Source of the DNA: an uncultured Thermoanaerobaculia bacterium
GTDB taxonomy: Bacteria; Acidobacteriota; Thermoanaerobaculia; Multivoradales; Multivoraceae
NCBI GenBank assembly: GCA_951812325.1
Contig: OX638294.1
Span: forward strand, 1,027,136 to 1,091,135
Direction of reading: 5' to 3'
Length of the DNA: 64,000 bases
Made by a program: the position numbers and the translations under genes. Below the pieces are notes generated by a model. It searched no databases and was not told the DNA's origin. It worked only from the letters and a program-made list of their open reading frames with translations. Every line of letters begins with the position of its first letter. The first letter of the stretch is position 1. Below, one piece after another: positions 1 through 7,782 of the stretch.

Positions 1-970
1 CGTAGGCGACCGAGATCTCGACATCGTCGGGCATGCCGCCGGCCAGCTCGGCCAGGCGCTCCTTCACCCTTTCAATCGTCGACCGGGTGTCGGCGCCGGA
101 GCGCACGACGACGATTCCCCCCACCGTCTCGCCCTCGCCGTTCCAGTCGGCCAGGCCGCGGCGGATCTCCGGTCCGATCGTCACGTTCGCCACGTCCCGG
201 ACCAGCACCGGAACGCCGCCCGGGCCCGACGCCAAAACGATCGTCTCCAGGTCCCGCAGTTCCCGCACGTAGCCGCGGCCGCGCACCATGTACTCGCGTT
301 CGGCCACCTCGATCAGGCGGCCGCCGACGTCCGCGTTCGACTCCTGGATCGCCCGCCGCACCACCGGCAGGGAAAGACCGTAGGCCCGGAGCCGGACCGG
401 GTCGACCTCGACCTGGTACTGGCGCACGAAGCCGCCGATTGACGCGATTTCGGAGACTCCTTCGACCGCGAGCAAGCCGTACTTCAGGTACCAATCCTGG
501 AGTGAACGGAGTTCGGCCAGGGACCGCGACCCGGAGTTCAGCACGTAGATGAAGGCCCAGCCGACGCCGGTGGCGTCCGGCCCGAGCTGCGGCGACACGC
601 CCTGCGGCAGCCGGTTCTGCAGCCCCGCCACCGACTCCAGCACCCGGGAGCGCGCCCAGTAGAGGTCCGTGCCGTCCTCGAAGATCACGTAGACGAAGGA
701 GAAGCCGAAGAACGAGTAGCCGCGGACGACCTTGGCGTACGGCGCCGAGAGCATCGTCGAGGTGATCGGGTAGGTCACCTGGTCCTCGACCACCTGGGGC
801 GACTGGCCCGGAAACTCCGTGTAGAGGATGACCTGGACGTCGGAGAGGTCGGGTATCGCGTCGATGCGCGTCGTCCTGACGGACCACACACCGGCCGCTA
901 CCGCCACGACCAGGCCGACCGCCACCAGCAACTGGTTGCGCAGCGACCACTCGATGAGCCGGTTCAGCAC
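1..970 (-). CDS. cusA: CusA/CzcA-type heavy-metal RND efflux pump, N-terminal part
   Basis: Inner-membrane proton-driven pump of a tripartite metal-efflux complex. Reading the minus strand from a GTG at 970 gives about 323 residues that continue past the left edge. The start reads VLNRLIEWSLRNQLLVAVGL, followed by a first membrane helix and the periplasmic porter segment with IDAIPDLSDVQVILYTEFPG, SPQVVEDQVTYPI and FVYVIFEDGTDLYWARSRV, all typical of the HME-RND subfamily. The GTG is chosen because an AGGTGAT ribosome-binding site lies just upstream. It follows cusB by about 110 nt in the same direction, so it is probably co-transcribed with cusC and cusB. The spacer carries a duplicated copy of the start region. 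CusA (Cu/Ag) and CzcA (Co/Zn/Cd) cannot be separated here because the metal-binding part lies outside the window. Confidence 0.93.
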   Translation of the reverse strand, partial: MLNRLIEWSLRNQLLVAVGLVVAVAAGVWSVRTTRIDAIPDLSDVQVILYTEFPGQSPQVVEDQVTYPITSTMLSAPYAKVVRGYSFFGFSFVYVIFEDGTDLYWARSRVLESVAGLQNRLPQGVSPQLGPDATGVGWAFIYVLNSGSRSLAELRSLQDWYLKYGLLAVEGVSEIASIGGFVRQYQVEVDPVRLRAYGLSLPVVRRAIQESNADVGGRLIEVAEREYMVRGRGYVRELRDLETIVLASGPGGVPVLVRDVANVTIGPEIRRGLADWNGEGETVGGIVVVRSGADTRSTIERVKERLAELAGGMPDDVEISVAY

Positions 971-1064
971 CGGATCACCTGCCGAGGCGCCGACGCCGCC
1001 TTCTCGAACTCTCGGGGCAACCTCTCGTCGAGCCGGTTCAGCATCGGATCACCTGCCGAGGCGC
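956..1064. repeat. Duplicated cusA initiation region, 74-bp spacing
   Basis: Positions 956-990 and 1030-1064 match over 35 bases with one mismatch. The mismatch changes the start codon from GTG (real gene) to ATG (upstream copy). Both copies include the ribosome-binding site. Confidence 0.9.
964..1044 (-). CDS. 26-codon leader ORF overlapping the cusA start
   Basis: An ATG at 1044 is preceded by the same AGGTGATCCG sequence that precedes the cusA GTG at 970. It opens a 26-codon frame beginning MLNRLDERLPREFEKAASAP, whose TGA at 966-964 overlaps codons 2 and 3 of cusA. Its first five codons match cusA because the cusA initiation region is duplicated with a 74-bp offset. A ribosome finishing this minicistron would be placed on the cusA start, so translational coupling is plausible. 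There is no family evidence that the peptide has its own function. Confidence 0.4.
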   Translation of the reverse strand: MLNRLDERLPREFEKAASAPRQVIRC

Positions 1065-1082
1065 GCGTGCAGGCGGCGAGGC

Positions 1083-2663
1083 TCAACCGCGCCCCCCGGG
1101 CGCCGCCCCGGCGTGGTCACCGTGGTCGTGACCTTCGTGGTCGTCGCGACCTTCGTGGGCGTCGTGGCCTTCGTGGCCTGCGTCGCCTGCGTCGCCCATG
1201 TCATGGCCCTCGTGACTCATGTCGTGACCTTGGTGGCCTGCGTCGCCCATGTCATGGCCCTCGTGGCTCATGTCGCGCCCGGCGTGGCCGCCGTCGCCGG
1301 CGTGGGCCGCCCCGCCGCTCAGCATCGCCTGCACCGCCGCGCGCAGCTTGGACTCCGAGTCCAGCAGGAAGTGCGATGACGTCACGATCCGGTCGCCCGC
1401 CTCGAGGCCCGAATGGACTTCCGCCATCCCTCCGTGCGCATGGCCCAGTTCGACTTCCCGAGGCTCGAACCGACCGCCGCCCAGCGCCACGATGACCACG
1501 CTGCGGCGTCCGGTCCGCAGCACCGACTCGCTCGGAACCGTCACTGCGCCCCGTACGATCACCGGATCGAAGACCACCGTGGCGAACATCCCCTTGCGCA
1601 GGCGGCCGTCCGGATTCGGCACGGCGATCTTGACCGTCAGCGTCCGGGTCTGTTCCGACAGTTCGGGTTCGATGAACTCGACCGTGCCGCGGATCGTCTC
1701 GCCCGGGAAGTAGGTGAAGGTCACCTCCGCCTCGGTTCCGGGACGGATCCACACCACCTGGTCCTCGAAGACCTCGACCGACAGCCACAGGGAGGTGATG
1801 TCGGCGATGTGGTACGCCTCCATGCCCGGCGTCACCGCCATGCCCTCCAGACCCGGCATCCGCTTCATCACCAGACCGCTCGCCGGCGCGGTCACCGTCA
1901 GCGTCCGGAAGATCTCCCCCGTTTCCTCGAGGCGGGCGATCTGATCCGCGGAGATGTCCCAGAACGCGAGCCGCGTCCGCGCCGCTTCCACCAGAGCCTC
2001 GGCATGAAGCCGGGCGTCGTCCGGCGCGTTGCTCAGCCTGGCCGCGTAGCGGATCGCCGACAGCAGTTCGTATGCGGTCTGGACCAGCTCCGGCGAGTAG
2101 ACCTCGAACAGCCCCTCGCCCTTCGCCACCGGCTCGCCGACGTAGTTGACGTGGACCTTCTCGACCCAGCCGTCGTACTTCGTCGTCACGGTGACCATCC
2201 GCTCCTGGTCGTACTCCAGGTAGCCGACGGTCCTGATCTCGTGCCGGAGATCCCCCTTCTCCACCATCCGCGTCCGGACGTTCATGTTCTGGACCACGAC
2301 CGGGTCGATCGTGACGGTCGTTCCGGCGCCGAGCGCCTGCTCCGCCTCGTCGGCGTAAACCGGCACGTAGTCCATGCCCATCTCGTCCTTGGCCGGCACC
2401 GGCGAGGTGATCGTCGGATCCATCGGATTCCGGTAGAAGACGACCTCGCGTTCGCCGCTTGAGGCCGAGGCGCCCTCGCCGCCGCTCGTCGCCATCGACC
2501 CGGTGTGGTAGCCGACCGTCCGCTGCAGCCAGCCGTCCACCGGGTGAACGCCCAGCGGATCGAAGAAGAAGATGTAGAAGGCCGCGAAGCTGCCCGCGAC
2601 CCACCCCGCACAGCGGAGCCAGGTTCGGACCGCATGTCCGGCGCTGTTCGTCTCGTTCGTCAT
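1083..2663 (-). CDS. cusB: CusB-type periplasmic adaptor with His/Met-rich C-terminal tail
   Basis: Membrane fusion protein linking CusA to CusC. The 526 residues contain one N-terminal membrane anchor (about residues 18-38, AGSFAAFYIFFFDPLG), a heavy-metal binding segment near residues 75-105 (FYRNPMDPTITSPVPAKDE followed by MGMDYVPVY), then the barrel-sandwich, hairpin and beta-barrel regions. The last about 70 residues are a His/Asp/Met-rich tail built from GHDMSHEGHDMGDAG units, encoded by a 51-bp tandem repeat at about 1185-1290. Such tails bind metal ions; the base family lacks one this long. The ATG overlaps the cusC stop by four bases (ATGA), indicating translational coupling. cusA follows. 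Confidence 0.93.
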   Translation of the reverse strand: MTNETNSAGHAVRTWLRCAGWVAGSFAAFYIFFFDPLGVHPVDGWLQRTVGYHTGSMATSGGEGASASSGEREVVFYRNPMDPTITSPVPAKDEMGMDYVPVYADEAEQALGAGTTVTIDPVVVQNMNVRTRMVEKGDLRHEIRTVGYLEYDQERMVTVTTKYDGWVEKVHVNYVGEPVAKGEGLFEVYSPELVQTAYELLSAIRYAARLSNAPDDARLHAEALVEAARTRLAFWDISADQIARLEETGEIFRTLTVTAPASGLVMKRMPGLEGMAVTPGMEAYHIADITSLWLSVEVFEDQVVWIRPGTEAEVTFTYFPGETIRGTVEFIEPELSEQTRTLTVKIAVPNPDGRLRKGMFATVVFDPVIVRGAVTVPSESVLRTGRRSVVIVALGGGRFEPREVELGHAHGGMAEVHSGLEAGDRIVTSSHFLLDSESKLRAAVQAMLSGGAAHAGDGGHAGRDMSHEGHDMGDAGHQGHDMSHEGHDMGDAGDAGHEGHDAHEGRDDHEGHDHGDHAGAAPGGRG

Positions 2664-4024
2664 TGCTCCGTCGCTCCACTCGCCGGCGCCGGCAGCGGTC
2701 CGCCGACAGCGCCCTCCAGTTCCGCCAGGCCGATCAGATAGTCCACCCGCGCCTTGTCAACCGCCGTCAGCGCCTCGAACAGCACCTCCTCGGCGTCGAC
2801 CAGGTCGAGACTGTTCAGAGCGCCCGCGACGTACCCCGCCTCGGCCGACTCGAGCGCCTCGTCCGCCTGGACGACCAGCAGGTCCTCGAGCAACCGCAAT
2901 CGGCGCCAGGCCAACGGCAGCCGCTCGGCAAGATCGCCCACTTCCGTTTCGACCGACAGTTCCGCGTGCCGTTTCTCGTCCACGGCGTGCGATCGCAGCT
3001 CGAGCGCCTCCTTGATCGCGGCGGCGCGGCTGCGTTTCCGGACCGGCAGGGTGACGCCGCCGCGCAGGCCGAACACGTCGTTCCCGTCACCCTGAATCGC
3101 CAGCAGGCGCGCGGCATCGTCGTCTCGCGACGTGACCAGCGTGTAGGTGACGCCGACCCTGAAGTCGGGACGGCGCGCCATCCGCGCCAGGCGTTCCACC
3201 AGCTCGGCGCGCGCCAGCCGTGCATCGGCGGCCTGCAGCTCAGGCCGCGCGGTTCGTGCCCGGTCGAGCAGACGCTCCGGCTTCAGGTCGACCTCCCCTA
3301 TAGCCTCCGGCAACGTCCCCCTGGTCACCGGCGTCGCCGCCGGCCGATCCCGCAGGCCATTCAGCCGCGCGCGAAGAGCGGCTTCCCTGGAGTCAAGGTC
3401 CAGCAACTCCTGGCTGGCCTGCGTCATCTCCACCTGCAGCTTCAGCACCGCCTGGGTCGAACCGACGCCGGTCGCGTAGCGGGCCTGGGCAACTTCCTCG
3501 TGCAGGTCCAGGTCTTCCAGCAGGGTGGTCACCGTGGTCCGCGAACGATCCAGAAAGAGGAGTTCGTAGTACAGCCGCCGCACCTCGGTGACCAGCCGCA
3601 GGCGATTCGCCTGCACTTCGCGTTCCAGCGCGACCGCCTCCTGGAGTGCGGCGGCTTCCTTCAGCTCGAGCTTCGCCAGCCACGGCAGAGCCTGGCTTAA
3701 GCCAAGCATGAGGCGCTGAGGACCGACGCGGGTCTCCGGCGGCAGGAGAAAGGCCGTCGCTTCGGCCGTCGGGTCGGGCAGGGACGCGACCTGGGGGGCC
3801 TTCTGCGCGGCGGCACGGGCGCGGGCAAAGCCGGCCTCAAGCCCCGGATTGCGCGCCAGCGCCTCCTGGACGAGCAGGCGCAGCGACTCGTCCGCGATCC
3901 CTTGGGCGACCCGGTCCGCCGGCGCCCGATCCGGGGCCGGTTGGCCTGTCTCGGCCATCGATGTTCCCTCCCAGGCGACCGTCCACAGGACGGCGGCGAG
4001 CAGGCAAGGCGTATGTCGAAGCAT
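2660..4024 (-). CDS. cusC: CusC/TolC-family outer-membrane efflux channel
   Basis: Outer-membrane exit duct of the metal-efflux complex. The 454-residue protein has an N-terminal hydrophobic leader (CLLAAVLWTVAWEG) and two long alpha-helical repeats typical of OEP/TolC proteins, e.g. [20 protein letters not shown] and LRLVTEVRRLYYELLFLDR in the first half and AEAGYVAGALNSLDLVDAEE near the end. Length fits the family (about 420-490). No clear lipobox is seen. It overlaps the cusB start and lies 77 nt downstream of a small metal-ligand-rich ORF, so it is likely the second gene of the operon. Confidence 0.9.
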   Translation of the reverse strand: MLRHTPCLLAAVLWTVAWEGTSMAETGQPAPDRAPADRVAQGIADESLRLLVQEALARNPGLEAGFARARAAAQKAPQVASLPDPTAEATAFLLPPETRVGPQRLMLGLSQALPWLAKLELKEAAALQEAVALEREVQANRLRLVTEVRRLYYELLFLDRSRTTVTTLLEDLDLHEEVAQARYATGVGSTQAVLKLQVEMTQASQELLDLDSREAALRARLNGLRDRPAATPVTRGTLPEAIGEVDLKPERLLDRARTARPELQAADARLARAELVERLARMARRPDFRVGVTYTLVTSRDDDAARLLAIQGDGNDVFGLRGGVTLPVRKRSRAAAIKEALELRSHAVDEKRHAELSVETEVGDLAERLPLAWRRLRLLEDLLVVQADEALESAEAGYVAGALNSLDLVDAEEVLFEALTAVDKARVDYLIGLAELEGAVGGPLPAPASGATEQ

Positions 4025-4101
4025 CTGATTCCTCCGCAGAAACGTGTTCCCGCGGCCGCCCGCTTCCGGGGGCGACCGCTGCGACTCGCTTCAGCGGAGG
4101 A

Positions 4102-4476
4102 TCAGAGCAACAGGGCCGAGAACAGCCTGTAGCGCGGTACAGCGGGCGGCGGGGCTCCGTCGCAGGCCAGCGCCGAGGCGCCGGAGCTTTCGTCGCCGGG
4201 CGCGTGCAGCCGGCTGTGCGCGAGCGCGGGCAGGTCGATGTCGCCGGCCGGACCGGGGAGAATCCCGGCCGCGGCGGGGTCGACAAAGTCGGCGCTGCAA
4301 CAGGCCGTCATCACCATCTCGGCGTGCCCGCACGACACGACCTCATGCGACTCCCGCATGTCGCAGGGGTCCTCGGCCGAGGCGAGCGCGGCGCACATTC
4401 CCGCCACCGGCGCCGCCAGCACGGCGAGCGCGAGCAACGAACCTGCCAACCGGAACGCGGTGCCCATGACGACCAT
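4102..4476 (-). CDS. Small secreted Cys/His/Met-containing protein, first gene of the cus operon
   Basis: Not recognised as a named family. The 124 residues begin with a leader peptide (MGTAFRLAGSLLALAVLAAP; the second ATG at 4467 may be the true start) followed by a region with many potential metal ligands: CAALASAEDPCDMRESHE, SCGHAEMVMTACC and two further His residues before ACDG. Being upstream of cusCBA and carrying a signal peptide suggests a periplasmic metal-binding or sensing partner, which is inference. The divergent gene at 4565 leaves an 88-bp spacer that must hold both promoters. Confidence 0.6.
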   Translation of the reverse strand: MVVMGTAFRLAGSLLALAVLAAPVAGMCAALASAEDPCDMRESHEVVSCGHAEMVMTACCSADFVDPAAAGILPGPAGDIDLPALAHSRLHAPGDESSGASALACDGAPPPAVPRYRLFSALLL

Positions 4477-4564
4477 TGTACGCCTCTTTGCCCGTTTCTC
4501 CTGAAATACTCTAAGCCACCCTCACCAAACCGCGCCCGCCAGGTCCCCGATTCCGGAGGTTCCG

Positions 4565-5668
4565 ATGATCCCCCCTCACGCCTTGACCCGCCCCGTCCTG
4601 TCGCGCCGTACCTTCGTGCACACTGCGGGCGTTCTGGCCGGCGCCCTGGCGCTGCCCCGCCTGTCTCACGGCGCCGAGGTCCGACCGGCGCCCGGCATGC
4701 CGTCACCCCGCTTTGTTGAGACGAACGGCATCCGCATGGCCGTCTACGAGCAGGGATCAGGCGTCCCCGTCGTCCTCTGCCATGGCTTCCCCGAACTCGC
4801 CTTCTCCTGGCGATTCCAGCTTCCGGCGCTGGCCGACGCCGGGTTCCGCGCCATCGCGCCCGATCAACGCGGATACGGCCTGACCGACCGGCCGGAGGAC
4901 GTGGACGAGTACAGCCTCCGCTACCTGTGCGACGACATGGCCGGCATGCTCGACGCGCTCGAGATCGACAAGGCCGTCTTCGTCGGCCACGACTGGGGCG
5001 GCGGCGTCGTATGGATGATGGCGCGGCTGCACCCGGACCGCTGCCTCGGCATCGTCGGCGTGAACACGCCCGGCGGGCGGCCGCCGGGAATGGCCCGTCC
5101 CGAGCGGACCGAAGAACCGCTGATCGTCCGCTCCGGGAACTACTACACGGTCCAGTTCCAGGAGCCCGGCCGGGCGGAGAAGGCACTGTCCGCCGACGTC
5201 CGCAAGACCTTCGAGATGATGCTGCGCCGCGGCTACATCTGGGACGTCGAAGCGTTCAGGGCGATGCCGGAGGACTCGCCGGAACGGCAGATGGACCTGC
5301 TCCGGATGCTCGACCGCGAGGACTACCCCGGCGAGGTGTTCCTGTCGGAGGAGGCACTCGACTACTTCACCGAGACCTTCGAGATCACCGGCTTCACCGG
5401 CGGCCTGAACTGGTATCGCAGGGCCGGCCGCCCCTTCCCGGGCATCGAGAACGCGAAGTGGGAGATCGACGTGCCGTGCCTTTACATCGGCGCGGAGAAC
5501 GACGTCATCCTGAGACCCTCCTCCGCCGACGGGATGGAGGACTTCATCGACGACCTCGAGAAGTACACGGTCGCCGATTGCGGCCACTGGACGCAGCAGG
5601 AGAAACCCGAAGAGACGAACCGGGTGCTGATCGACTGGCTGCGGCGGAAGATCGCCAAGTCCGCGTAG
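4565..5668 (+). CDS. Tat-exported alpha/beta hydrolase, epoxide hydrolase-like
   Basis: Alpha/beta-hydrolase fold enzyme of the soluble epoxide hydrolase type, 367 residues. A twin-arginine leader is visible (SRRTFVHTAGVLAGALALP), so the enzyme is probably exported folded. Family motifs are intact: HGFPELAFSWR (oxyanion hole), DQRGYG, GHDWGGGVVW (nucleophile Asp), an acid in the cap-following strand, and DCGHWTQQEKPEE (catalytic His). The HGFPE and GHDWGG pair favours epoxide hydrolase over haloalkane dehalogenase. It stands alone, divergent from the cus operon; the substrate is unknown. Confidence 0.85.
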   Translation: MIPPHALTRPVLSRRTFVHTAGVLAGALALPRLSHGAEVRPAPGMPSPRFVETNGIRMAVYEQGSGVPVVLCHGFPELAFSWRFQLPALADAGFRAIAPDQRGYGLTDRPEDVDEYSLRYLCDDMAGMLDALEIDKAVFVGHDWGGGVVWMMARLHPDRCLGIVGVNTPGGRPPGMARPERTEEPLIVRSGNYYTVQFQEPGRAEKALSADVRKTFEMMLRRGYIWDVEAFRAMPEDSPERQMDLLRMLDREDYPGEVFLSEEALDYFTETFEITGFTGGLNWYRRAGRPFPGIENAKWEIDVPCLYIGAENDVILRPSSADGMEDFIDDLEKYTVADCGHWTQQEKPEETNRVLIDWLRRKIAKSA

Positions 5669-5696
5669 TCGCACACCGGGTGCGCCGGCGCGCCAT

Positions 5697-5756
5697 CCGT
5701 GCGCCCGATGACGGGCGCACGGACTGGTTCACGGGTGGCGCGGCTTCGCGCCACCC
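5697..5756. repeat. Two adjacent perfect hairpins downstream of the hydrolase
   Basis: CCGTGCGCCCG at 5697-5707 pairs with CGGGCGCACGG at 5712-5722 across a 4-nt loop. GGGTGGCGCG at 5733-5742 pairs with CGCGCCACCC at 5747-5756 across another 4-nt loop. Related sequences recur in 7520-7782 on the other side of the sulfatase gene, so these look like a dispersed intergenic repeat rather than only a terminator. The hairpins could end transcription of the hydrolase, but no T-run follows. The rest of 5757-5992 holds no gene I can support. Confidence 0.75.
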
Positions 5757-5992
5757 AGGTTCCCGCCGGCATCCAACGAGCCGCGAAGCGGCGAGGAGGT
5801 CCGTCGTTGCGAGGAGGCGCCTCCTGCTCGCCCATCCGCCTCCAGACAGGCAAGTCCTGAACCATTCGGCCTTCCGCCGCCCAAGCCGGAGGCTGAGGCG
5901 TCAGAGTCCCGTCGCCGGACCCGCGCAGCCACCGAGCACGACGGAAACGGCGACCAAGAGACAGTGACCAGCGCCAGCAACGGGACGCATCG

Positions 5993-7519
5993 TCAGGATC
6001 CTGGCGACTCGGCGGCGTCGGCATCCGGGAACAGCCAGTTCGGCGGCGGCTCGAACCCTTCCCAGCCTGCGCCGAAAGGCTCCGCCGGGTTCGGTGGCTG
6101 CAGGGCGCGGAACTCTCGCGCCTTGACCAGGAGACGCGCCGCCACGTCCGGATGATCCGCGGCCAGGTCCCGTTCTTCGAACGGATCCTCCTCGATCCGA
6201 TACAGGAGCTGGTCGGACGCCTCCGCCGACCCCGGCCGATCGAGCGGCGGGCCGATGACGACGAGCTTCCAGGCGTCGGACATGACCGACACCTGCTCCC
6301 GCGCCGGGTTCTTCTGACCGACGAAGGAGTACAGGTCGCGTGCCGGCCCGTCCAGGTCCGAGCCGGCGAGGACCTCGCGGACGTTCCGGCCGTCGAGCTC
6401 CTTCCCGCCGTGATCCTCGAGGCCCGCGATTGCCGTCAAGGTCGGCAAGACGTCGATGTAGGCGACCGGCGCCTTCACCGGGCCGCCGCCGGAGATGCCG
6501 CCCGCCGGCCAGCGCGCCGCCGCGGCGACCCGTGTGCCCCCCTCGAAGACGGTGCTCTTCGCGCCCCGATAGGGACCGTTGTCGCCGACGTCGACGCCGC
6601 CGCCGTTGTCGCTGAAGAAGAGGACGAGGGTGTTCTCCGCGATGTCGTGGTCGTCAATCGCCTGGAGGATGCGGCCAACCCCCTCGTCCAGCGCGTGGAC
6701 CATCGCCGCGTGGACGCGACGCCTTTCGCGGCGTTGTTCCTCCGGCGCCAGAGGCCCGCCGGAGGTGATTTCCTCCCAACTGCGCGCCGGCTCGATCGCC
6801 TCAAGGTGGGCGTAAAGCGGCAGGTCCTCCTCCTTCGCCTGCAACGGAGAGTGCGCCGCGTTGAACGGAACGTAGAGAAGGAACGGCGCCTCGCCGCCCG
6901 CGTGGCGGTCGATGAACCGGACCGCGTGCCCGGCCACCAGGTCCGTGACGTAGCCCTCCTCGAAGGCGGGCTCGTAGCCGTGAAACCAGTCCCGTTCTCC
7001 GAACCGCTCCTTGGTGAAGTAGTCGATCGACGTGTTGTGACTCACGGACTCCGTGAAGCCGCGCCGCAGCGGGTGGTACTTCCGGCTGATGTGACCGAGG
7101 TGCCACTTGCCGAAGACGCCGCGGTGCTCGTAGCCCGCCCTTGCCAGCACCTCGGGAAGCGTGACCTCCTCGGTGTCCAGCCCGAAGTCCTGCCAGGGCG
7201 CGATGACGTTCCGCATCAGCCCGTAGCGGATGGGATAACGGCCCGTCATCAGACCTGCCCGGGTCGGCGAGCAGATCGGCGCCGTGTAGAAGCGCTCGAT
7301 CAGCACCCCCTCGGCGGCAATCCGATCGATGTTCGGGGTCGCAATCTCGCCGCCGTGGAAGCTCACGTCGTGGCGGCCGAGGTCGTCCGGGACGATCAGG
7401 ACGATGTTGGGGAGGGAGTTGTCGCCGGAAGGAGCCGGGGAAGCCCCGCAAGCCGCCAGGAGGAAAGCGGAGGCGGCGAGTGCGAGAGCCCCTAAGGGAC
7501 GGATCGGAAACGAAGGCAC
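5993..7519 (-). CDS. Lipoprotein sulfatase, arylsulfatase A family
   Basis: Hydrolyses sulfate esters, probably on sulfated glycans, in the periplasm or at the outer membrane. The 508-residue protein starts with a lipoprotein leader ending in LLAAC (Cys about residue 24). The catalytic signature CSPTRAGLMTGRYP begins at about Cys83; the C-x-P-x-R context is the one converted to formylglycine by the FGE enzyme. Further conserved segments are PNIVLIVPDDLG, GKWHLGH, and FSDNGGG with metal and substrate residues. The C-terminal GAGWEGFEPPPNW segment is ordinary for the family. It is monocistronic and flanked on both sides by hairpin repeats. No sulfatase-maturing enzyme is in this window. Confidence 0.92.
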   Translation of the reverse strand: MPSFPIRPLGALALAASAFLLAACGASPAPSGDNSLPNIVLIVPDDLGRHDVSFHGGEIATPNIDRIAAEGVLIERFYTAPICSPTRAGLMTGRYPIRYGLMRNVIAPWQDFGLDTEEVTLPEVLARAGYEHRGVFGKWHLGHISRKYHPLRRGFTESVSHNTSIDYFTKERFGERDWFHGYEPAFEEGYVTDLVAGHAVRFIDRHAGGEAPFLLYVPFNAAHSPLQAKEEDLPLYAHLEAIEPARSWEEITSGGPLAPEEQRRERRRVHAAMVHALDEGVGRILQAIDDHDIAENTLVLFFSDNGGGVDVGDNGPYRGAKSTVFEGGTRVAAAARWPAGGISGGGPVKAPVAYIDVLPTLTAIAGLEDHGGKELDGRNVREVLAGSDLDGPARDLYSFVGQKNPAREQVSVMSDAWKLVVIGPPLDRPGSAEASDQLLYRIEEDPFEERDLAADHPDVAARLLVKAREFRALQPPNPAEPFGAGWEGFEPPPNWLFPDADAAESPGS

Positions 7520-7782
7520 TGTCCAACTAGGTTACACCCGGGGGATCGCTCGCCGCTTCGCGGCGTCGCCTGGAATGACGGCCAGGACCCGGGTCGCGCT
7601 TGGCGCGACCCGCGAACCACTACGGGCGCCCGTCATCCGGCGCACGGATGGAACCCGAGTGGCGCGATCCCGCGCCACCCGCGAACCACGGTCAACCGGC
7701 CACCGTCGGATCCGGTCTCGACGCGTACGCTCCGCGCGCCCGTCATCGGGCGCACGGATCGCAGGCCGGCGCACCCAGGCCT
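7520..7782. repeat. Intergenic hairpin cluster related to the 5697-5756 repeats
   Basis: This 263-nt spacer contains GGGTCGCGC-TTG-GCGCGACCC (7591-7611), GTGGCGCG-ATCC-CGCGCCAC (7659-7678), and GCGCCCGTCATC...GGCGCACGGAT versions near 7625 and 7737. The GCGCACGGA core and the cgcgccaccc core are shared with the 5697-5756 element. No coding sequence is convincing here. The arrangement resembles clustered REP-like palindromes. Confidence 0.65.
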
